A stretch of DNA of 64,000 nucleotides from Kalmanozyma brasiliensis GHG001 (Eukaryota; Basidiomycota; Ustilaginomycetes; Ustilaginales). Below the pieces are notes generated by a model. That model was not told where the DNA came from, made no database searches, and saw only the letters and a list, made by a program, of their open reading frames with translations. Every line of letters starts with the position of its first letter. Within the stretch, counting starts at the first letter, position 1. This document shows positions 11,287 through 20,400 of this stretch, piece by piece. The DNA lies in assembly GCF_000497045.1 (NCBI RefSeq), contig NW_015961952.1:434001-498000 (forward strand), in the 5' to 3' direction. The translations under genes were made by a program, and so were the position numbers.

Positions 11287-14200
11287 ATGACCACGCTCGA
11301 AATGCCCAGGCCTCGTCGCCCCACCGCCTCGTCCGTGCGTCGACTCTCGGCAGCGCAGCCCCTCACGCCGGCCTCGCCCACCGTCATTCGCACCCCCGAC
11401 TTCATCCTCTTTCCTTCGGTGCCCACCCACGAACCCGAGGACAACCTTCCCACCCCCTTGGCGTGGCAGCAGCAATTCGCCGCCGTCGCTCTCAACGACG
11501 CACATGCAAGACGAAGCAGGAACAATTCGATCCAACGCAGCCCCTCGTCGGAGGACTGGCGCTTGCCGGGAAGCTCGCGCAGCGATTTCTCGCACCATAG
11601 CAGCAGCGGCGGCAGCAACAGTCATAACACGGTCCTCCACGAGGACAACGACGAGCTCGAAGAGATCGCCGACCCGGAAAACGAAGTCGACGGCGACCCA
11701 GCTGCCTCGTACGATGCCGTTCGCGACGTTCGCAACCAGCAGCTCGACTCGCTTCAGTCGGTCGTTCACTCGATCGCCGAATTCCACTTTGACCGTGCCT
11801 CCTCTTCCTCTTCCTCGGGTCCCGACTCGGACATCACCGAGACCTTGGACGACATGTTTGCTTCCATCCGTCGCATCGGCGGTCACAATGCTCCCTTGTC
11901 GCCCACCTTTGCGCGTCCCATGATGGCATCGCCCAACATGCACCAGCTCTCCGATGTGGATCGTCTCGTTCTCCTCGTCGACAGGCTCAAGGCTTCCGTC
12001 GGCGGCATCACCGATGCTCACCAGGCCGGTCTGCTGGCCAAACTCATCAAGCTCACGCAAGGGCTCATCGAGTCCGAACGTCGCATTGCCCATCCTGCTG
12101 CTGCTGCCCTCGAGAGCCCTCCTCGCACGCCTCGCAGCGTCCTCGCCACTTCGCGTCGTCGCTCCTTTATCCATGCAGTCCAGCACTCGCCTCGATCTAG
12201 CAGCCAGCTCTCCTTGTCGCGTGGCTCCTTCAGCTCCACTCAGTCGTACAATACGCTTCCCACCTCGTCCGACGAAGCGGGTCACAACAGCGATGCCGAG
12301 CTGCAGCACCGACGGGCTCGTTCCAAGTCGCTTTCCGCGGCAGCAGCAGCCGCATCCTCGCCCGCAACCAAGTTCACCAAGCCCTTGGATGCGCTTGCCG
12401 AAGTCGCGCCCTTGTCGGCGGTTCCGGAACAGCACCAGTTTGACGGCTCCGTCTTTGACATGGCCACCGTGCGTCAGTCGCCGAAACCACCCGCACGCGA
12501 TGCGCCCTTCTCCTTCGAGACGCTCTACTCGCCTCTCTCCACGGCGTTGGGCTTGATCAACACGCATTCGTCGCCTCGCTCCGACCAAGCCTCGCTCGCA
12601 GCCTCGGTGGCCGCCAAGTCGGATGCCACCGCTTTGCCTGGCCGCAGCCGGCGTTCGCGTTCAGTATCGGTGCAGACCGACGACAACAAGAGCGTCGCTA
12701 GCACCTGCTTGCCCGGCTACAACTCGCACGAGGCTCCTGGCTACGAAGTGGCGGACGCCAGCAGCACCAGCAAGAACCTCGAGAAACAATCGCAGGCGGG
12801 CGACTTGCCGCAATACGCCGAGTCGACCGCTGCCGCTGCTTCTGCTTCTTTGTCGTCCGACGTCAAGAAGCCCGTCGAGGCGCCCACGCTGCTCGAACGC
12901 CGTCGTGCCAAGATGGCGGCCCAGCACAGCGCCTACGCCGCCCGCACGCCCGAGGACCTTGCAGTGGTGCAGAGTTCCATCGACCACATGTCCACCGTCA
13001 TGCCTCAGCTCGACAACCAGCGCGCTCTCTCGCCCGAAGAGCAACGCGAGGCGCAGCTGCAGACCATGATGGGCCGTCTGAGCAAGTCGAGCTCCACACG
13101 CATGAACGATCAGCGCAGCAACCCTCCGACGCTGCGAGCCACTCGCACTGCTCCCTCGCCTCCGCTCGCGTCCACAACCGCACAGACGGGCCTCTTGACT
13201 CCGCTGGTGGCCGTGAACGAGTTGCCGCCGCGCAGGGAATCGACCTTCGTACCCGAGCGAGAGGCACCAAAGACGCCCACCACACCGCCCTTTGTGTCGA
13301 ACGCCTCGTCGTCTCGCAGGGCGTCTTTGCTTCCCAGCGCATTCACCCGCAAGCTCTCGATCGCCAGCATTGGCAATGCGCTGCGTCGTGCTTCCATCTA
13401 CGACGCATCCAAGGCCAAGCAGCAGCAGCAGCAGCAGCCGCCGCCCAAGGCAGTAGAAAGGAGGCAGCAGAGCGAAAGCGAGGTCTCGGCTCCCACGATC
13501 GTTGTCGATGATGCCACCGTCCGTCATCGTCGCGGCCAGGCGTCTCGCGACACGCGTACCAAGTACGACATTGCCGAGTCGCTGACCACCCTGATCAACG
13601 ACGGCAAGGCGCCAAACAAGTCGAGTCCCGTCTCGAGTATCCGCTCCTCCCGAGCTTCCAAGCGCGAGTCGCAGGGATTTCGAGCCATCGACTTCGCCGA
13701 CGACACCCCACGTGGGCGCGACACCGTGATGGCGCGGGATGGCATCGAGATGGAGGACGAAGACGACAGCATGCTGCAAGACTACAGCTTTGCTAAAGTC
13801 ACAACGACCAAATCGAACCACCGGCTGTCGATCATGCCCATCGTGCCCGACTCGCCGCGTAGCCTCGCCGACTGGGGGAGCAGCGCCTCGTCGCGCCGCA
13901 GCTCGAACCACGGCTCGGCCAGTCCCGGCACGCCGACGTGGCCCAAGTCGCCGCTCACCCCCGTCTCGCCCACGATGCCCACGGCCAAACGGATCAGCAT
14001 GAAGCCCAGCGTGACGTTTGCAGCGGGAACACTGCCCCCACCGCCAGCGGGGCAGTCGGTCGCCGCCAACAACTCGATTCGTAAGTACCCCGACTCGTCC
14101 GCCTCTGACCCTGTCTGTGCTCCCGCCCCCACCGACACCGCTGCTGCGAACGACTTGATCGTTTATACCGTCCGCATCCCGCCCGCGACCGCCGCTGACA

Positions 14201-16045
14201 CCTCCGTCCGCTCCGTCTCCCTCGCCCTCCAGTCTGATCCGGTGGAAATCGAGTACTTTGCCGAAGCGCAGGGTGCGTTGGGATGCATCTCTGTCTTGCT
14301 CTGGTCCTCTTCTCACATGGAGGTGGAGTGGGAGTTGGAGGATCATGTAACGTTGCACCTCTGGAGCAATCGCAATGTGAAACTTGCTGTGGCGTGTGAT
14401 GCGAGTGAAAGCAGCAGCAGCGGTGGTGAGCAAGGGCAGGGTCACGTGAGGGTGCGGTTGCCAGCGAGAGCGGTGGTGCCGCAGACGGGTCGGGTCGCGT
14501 TGAAGGCAGACGGGTCAGTGGGGCGGCTGAAGCTGGTGCTGACGGAAGAAGAGAGGAAGGTGGGGATGGAGGAGAGTCGGGCGGAGGGGATGGTGGAATT
14601 CCCCCTTTCCGCACGGGAGCTGAGCGAGGTGCAGGGTTTGGGGTGTGCGGTGTGCGCCCGAGATGGGAAGAGGGAGATGTTGATGAAGGCGGAGGGGGTG
14701 AGATGGAGAGCGCTGCCGTCGGAAGGGTGGGAGGAGCTGGTGGACGCATGGATGTGCCATGGCGACCAGGAGTTGAATCGGACGCTGACAGAGACCGCTG
14801 TGAGGTTCTCGAGCAAGATCCAGGCGACCACCGACACCGGCGTTGATGCCGGGGTGGGAGAGGAGACGGTCTGGGTAGGCGACACCTACCTGCTCGTCCC
14901 GCAAAGGCTGTTCGACCTATCCGCAGTGACGTTGGACGACGCGCAAGATGGACAGACGGTAAGTGTGATTCGACCCTTTGCCTCTGACCGACACAAGGCC
15001 ATAAAGGACCGGATAGAAAGTCGATCGTCCCCGTGCGCGATGCTTGTTGCACGCGCACAACGATGGATCGTCGACTGATACACCGAATGTCCAAGATTAA
15101 CCTGCCTCTCCTTTCGGTAGACGCTTTTTATATTGTCTCTGCTGGTCTTGAAGCTGGCTTTCGGTCTCGAAAAGTTGCTTCGTTCGTTCTTGCCTTGTGT
15201 CACCATGCATCGCTGGGGTCGCACCGCCGGTCCAAGGGGACTGTGCTCGGTGCGAGCCTCATTGCTGGTGCAAGATGCAAGAAAAGGGTGGACGGAGGGA
15301 CGAGATCGAACGGCAGCGGAAAGATCAGGAGGGATTGGATGGAGGGCGATGCTCGAAAGAGGATCACAGGACGTGGGTCGGAGCTGAACAGAACACTTGC
15401 TCGTCGCAAAGGGTCACGGCTCGAAGCATCTACCCGGCCCACGTACACGCATCTCATTCCCCCGCTTCGCCCTTTCACTCCATCACGAAAGAATGTCGCT
15501 GACTCTGTACATTCTCATCCTGTGTTCTCTGACGATCCTAGGCCCTACGTTGTACTACATGTCGCAGCGTGCTCGGCGAGCGCTCGTCTGCACCAACTGC
15601 CGCAGTTGGCGCGGGGACAGTCATCAAGCTGTCGAAATCCCTTCTCGAGCCCACCTCATCCTCCACTGCGACCACATGGATCGGCGTCCTGCTATCGACG
15701 CTCCAGTACGCGGCTGCATCTCACGGTTCACGACGCTTCCTCATCACCTCGTCGCGAGGCAAGATCGAGACGTGGCTCTTCTCGCGTGCGCTGTTCACCA
15801 CTTCCCTTTCCGCACACTGGTCTTTTCAGGATGGACGAGGTGTGTGGAGAGGAAGTCGGCTGTTCTTCCGCCCTCCTCGCGAAATGGATGCAGGCGAAGA
15901 GGCGATCGAGACGGTCGAAGTGAGCGACGTCGTTTTTGGCTTGTTGGAGGAGAAGCTAAGGGAAAGCTACGAGTCGCTGCCAAAGGAGCTGGGGAACGTG
16001 CTGCCCGATTGGAAGGGTGCTTATCTCGCCAGACTCGTCGAGTAG
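11287..16045 (+). CDS. Ser-rich protein with C-terminal HECT_2 domain (UBE3D/Ipa1-like E2-binding protein), two exons
   Basis: My model is join(11287..14958, 15542..16045), about 1,391 aa. Residues 1 to ~950 are low-complexity, Ser/Ala/Pro-rich, with a short polyQ near 715. From about 955 the sequence fits HECT_2, the family of human UBE3D (which binds the E2 UBE2C) and yeast Ipa1 (mRNA 3'-end processing): LPSEGWEELVDAWMCH followed by VGDTYLLV. The contiguous ORF then loses family character at a GTAAGT donor (14959). A CTGAC branch-like site (15529-15533) and TAG acceptor (15540-15541) restore frame in phase 0 and supply the expected next block: LRCTTCRSVLGE, then IKLSKSLLEP, then RFLITSSRGKIETWLFSRAL. 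The stop is at 16043-16045. The domain call is good; the intron is predicted. The contiguous ORF without splicing would end at 15078. Confidence 0.75.
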
Positions 16046-17479
16046 CGAACCATTGCATTACGCCTTCCGTTCAGTTGATACGTGCAATGTCGTTCCGTCC
16101 GTTTAATTTGATTGTGCGATTCCAGCCTGACGATGCGCTCTGTGAAAGCTGAGTCGCGTCAGAATGCTGCCCGCGCCAAGAGCCGAGTGAGGACGCGTAA
16201 ATTGGCTCGCGCTGCGCCCTTGTTGCGCTCGGCCAAGCTCGGCGTGTGAGCGGCACCGCTGGCGATGATCGTCAGTAGACGGTAGTGTTCCGGAGTCGAT
16301 CATTGGCTCAGTGTATCCCTCGTCCATTGGACCTTTCGCAAGCCAAGCGCCCAGCTGACTGCCAACGAGGATGACATCTGAAAGGGAGCCCAAGCCGGGA
16401 TGGACGGCAGCAGCAACGGGAGCGCGCGTCTCCGCGTCGGCCGTCGCAGCTCCGCTGCTGTCAAAATTAGAAATTCCGAAAAAAGGGGATTTGTTTGTGC
16501 GCCGTGGCTGGGCTGGACTCGGTTGAAAAAAGAAAGCTCGCCTCTGCCCTTTCTACGCATGCAGCGGCACAAGAGAGCGCGTGGAGCAGTCTGACCAACG
16601 CACTTCAGAAGAAAGGGGAGATCCAAGCGCGTCGACTGGGCGTGGGACGCGCTGCAATTTCGAGTCTGGACCCACCGCCACCTGCTGCCTGACTTTTTGG
16701 ATTCTCACATTGTCGTTTCTTTTTCAAACAAGGCCATATTCAAAGCACTCTATCTTCGATCATGGAGAAAGAGGATGACCTGGGAGAGGAAACATACTCT
16801 TGCTAACCCGAACCCTAACCCTGACCCCAACCTAAACCCAACCCAACCCAACTTGGAGTACCCGTAACCTAAGCATATCCATGAACTTTGGTCCAGCTTG
16901 AGCGACTTTTTAAATTAGCGCTCAAAATCTAAGAATTCATCAATTTAAGCCCGTCGACTGCGCTTCTGGTGCTGCTTGCCAGCGTGAATCTTTGCCAAAA
17001 GAGAAAGACCAACAGTCTCTGATAGGCAGACGCACACGCACACACGACCTGGAATTCCACTCTTCGCCACGTCCCAGCACCGACCAACCGTCAAGCAAGC
17101 ACCCTTGCATGCTCTCATTCCACCCACCTTATCACTTTCGCTTCTTCACAATCTCGAATCAGTTCGGCGCTCACTCCATCTCGATACACTCACTACGGCG
17201 TCTCATTTCGATCGCTTCACGGATACGCACCGCGCAGCATCACATCCTGAAGGGCTAGCCCAACACTGCCAAGGGAACGCCATCGACACGATCACCTCCA
17301 TCGAGCACATCGACCCCAGATCCGCCCCTCATGACTGCGTAATCGAGCATCCCGCAGAATCGTCTGCATCTTCTCTATCGCTCACCTCGGCCGCATTCAT
17401 CATCTCGCCCTCCGTGCCGTGCTCTATCTTCATTTCTCGCGGCCATAGAGCGTCGTTGCGCTTGTGCTAGCTCGCCACC
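16046..17479 (+). promoter_or_regulatory. Upstream region of the formin gene
   Basis: About 1.4 kb with no recognisable gene. It contains a telomere-like repeat cluster (listed separately), then an unusually A+T-rich stretch at about 16900-16950. A C-rich leader follows, ending in an ideal start context, GCCACCATGG, at the formin ATG (17480). Confidence 0.5.
16803..16855 (-). repeat. Degenerate interstitial telomere-like repeats (CCCTAA/TTAGGG-type)
   Basis: The + strand reads a run of hexamer-like units: CCCGAA, CCCTAA, CCCTGA, CCCCAA, CCTAAA, then CCCAA-type units three times. These are variants of the C-rich strand of the TTAGGG telomere repeat, with G-rich strand on minus. The array is short (about 50 bases) and imperfect, and sits ~630 bases before the formin start codon. 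Confidence 0.7.
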
Positions 17480-20400
17480 ATGGACTCGATCTTTGGCCGC
17501 AAGAAGCGCTCGCGCCAATTCAATTCGGACGCCGCCGACAAGGCCATCCCATACGAGCGCACAGCCAGCGGTCGCAATCCCCTCTCGGGCGACAATGCGC
17601 ACCCTAGCTCATCCTACTCGAGCCCAACCAGCTCCAAGCTCTCCATCGGCAATCCTCAGGCCAATCCTTCCCTCGGCAGCGGTGTACATCGCTCCAGCGC
17701 CTACTCGGACGTCTACTATGATACGCCTCGATCCAGACTCGGCAGCTATGCTTCCTCGTCCATCGGCACCGAAGGCTTCGATATGTTCCCTTCCTCGGCA
17801 TCCATCATCTCGCATGCCAACGGCTCCACCGTCTCGACCTCATCCCATCGTCGCAACATGTCCTCCGTCTCTTCTGCTCGTCATGGTCTAGGCACGCACG
17901 ACTCGATGCAGTCCGGCTCCTCCGCGTATGCCCTCAACGGCACGCGCTCTTCTCGCTATAATTCCAGCATCGGCACAGGCGCAGGAGATACCAGCAGCAT
18001 CCGTCACAACGGCTCCCAGCTACCCAACGACGTCATTAGCAGAATGTCGGTCGCTTCTACGGCCACAGGGGGTGGCTATTCGCAGTACCTGGAAGATAGC
18101 CGAACAGGCGGTCCAAGTGCCAGCACCAGTGGATCGACGCTGGCCAGAGACTCGTATCTCCCTCAACAACAGCAGCAGCAGCAGCAATCACACCCATCAT
18201 CGCAGTCCGGCGGCAAAGCACCCGATTTTGTCCTCCAACGCCCACCAGACGCCGAAGTCGAACGCCTCTTTGCCGAACTCATGGACAAGCGCGACTTTCT
18301 CAACGTCCCCGGCGGCAACCTCTCGGATGAGCTCAAAGAGACCGCTCGCCGCAACATGCTCAGTTTCAGCGCCGACAAAAAGTGGACCCTCGTCTACAAC
18401 GACAAGCTCACCGAATGGCATGCCGAAAAGGAACGCGATCGCAATCGTCGCCAGCACTCGGTGCAAGCAGGTCCAGCAGGCACAGGCTCCAGTCTGGTCA
18501 TCACGCGCAACTCGCCGAAATGGTTCATCAAAAAGTTCATGGACGGGACCGTGACGACCAAGCACATCGAGTCGCTCGCCGTGACGCTGCGAACCTGTGC
18601 CATCGGCTGGATCCAGAGCTTTGTGGGAGCCAAAGGAACGCCTGTCCTCGCCAGCTTCTTGAGCGGACTGCACGCCAAAGGCATCAAGAGCGATAACGAC
18701 CTGGCGCTCGAATACGAAGTGCTCAAAGCGTTCCGATCGCTCTTCAACTCGAAACCGGGCGCCAACGATGCGCTGACCCAACCGAAATGCATCAGTGGCA
18801 TTGCGCATTCCATGATCTCGCTCCAGCTCACCACGCGCAAGCAGGCTGCCGACATTCTGCTCTTCTTGTGTCACTGGGACAAGCCTACCGGGCACCGCCT
18901 CGTGTTGAAGGCCTTTGACGACCTCAAGACAAGCCAGGGCGACCACGGTCGCTTCGACGCGTGGTTCCGCGTGCTCGAGCAGACCATCGACGGACGCGGC
19001 AAGATGGGCTCCATGGTCGGCGCTTCCGATGAAGTCAAGAAGCTCAGCGTGGTGGGACCGTACGAATCCAGCTTGAACGAGTACGCCATCAACAACATGT
19101 TTCTCATCAACGCCATCCTCAATTCGGACATCGTCCCCGAGTTCGAGGTACGCGTCCACCTTCGCAACCAGATGGAGGCGAGCGGACTGCAGCGCATCTT
19201 GATCAAGATGCACGCCTTCAAGAACATGGATCTGGATGCTCAGATCGGTGTCTTCGAGAAGGGTGCCGAGGCGGATCACGAGGATGTCGTCGAGACGTTC
19301 AACAGGGACGTGCTCACCGATCTCAGCGATCCCGTCGACGTGTTTCGCGCGATCGTGGACAAGGTCGAGGGCTCGCGAGCGTACGACTTTTTCCTGTCAG
19401 CGTTACAGCATCTGTTGTTGATTCGTAGAGATGGCGACGACCTCGTACACTACTACCAGCTCATCGACTCGATGGTGACCTCCGTGGTCATGGACCGTAA
19501 GGGCGCTGTCGAAGGCAACGACATTTCGTCCCTGCTGGGCGTGTCGGTGAACAACGTCCTATCTCGCTTCGCCGATCAGGACCACATTAACTCGATGCAG
19601 TCCGAGCTGCAAAAGGCCAAAGCTAGAGCGGCCGCACTCGAGCAGGAACGTTTGGACCTCGAAGCGAAACTCAAAGCGGGCTCCGGCGGTCTCATCGGCA
19701 CGCTGCAAGAGCAGATTGAAAAGCTCGAGGACGACCTTTCGCTCGCTCGCGGCAACGCCGGCGCAGCGCGAGACGAGATGGACGAGATGGAAAAGGCCTA
19801 CATCGACCGAGTGGTGGCGCTCGAGATCCAGATCCGAGAGCTGTACGACATGCTACGGGAAGCGCAGATGGATGTCAGCGATGTAGCTGCGCCGGGCAAG
19901 GGCAGTCTGGATCGCAAGCAGCTCGTGGATACGCTGGAAAAGCAGCTCGAGCGCAACAAGACGATCCGCAAGCTCGAGGCGAATGCGCGCAAGAACAAGG
20001 GCGCTGCGCCTCCTGTCCCCGCTTTGCCCGGAGTGCCGACCGAGGATGATCGTAAGCGCATCTCTGCGTCGGTGCGTCGCCAGTCGACGTTGTCAAGGGC
20101 GGCGGCGGAGAATGGTGCCGAAGAGGAGGGCGTGGAGGACGACAACGACGTTGTTGAGGAAGACGAGGGACCTGATGAAGAATCGCTGGATCCCGAAACG
20201 GCGAAATGGAAGATTCAGGCGACCTTGGCAGCAGGAATGGCGCAAAACACCGATCTGGCATCGAGGATGGTGGATGCACGCGAATCGCGCCGTCGCAAAC
20301 CACCGCCCGAGGACGGCAAGCGTACGTCGCATCCTGCTGTCCGGACGTTGCTCGACGAGATCCGCCGCGAGCGTGGCGACGAAGATCCGGATTCCGATGA

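Noticed and set aside
12661..14445. A ~590-codon minus-strand frame opposite the Ser-rich HECT_2 gene
   Set aside because: It is Arg/Gly-rich and low-complexity with no domain, and is the mirror of Ser/Ala/Pro codon usage on the + strand.
15493..16152. A separate gene starting at ATG 15493 (MSLTLYILILCSL) in the frame that stays open to 16152
   Set aside because: The frame loses sense after ~35 codons, while the neighbouring frame from 15542 carries HECT_2 motifs. The 'start' lies in the predicted intron just before its branch site.
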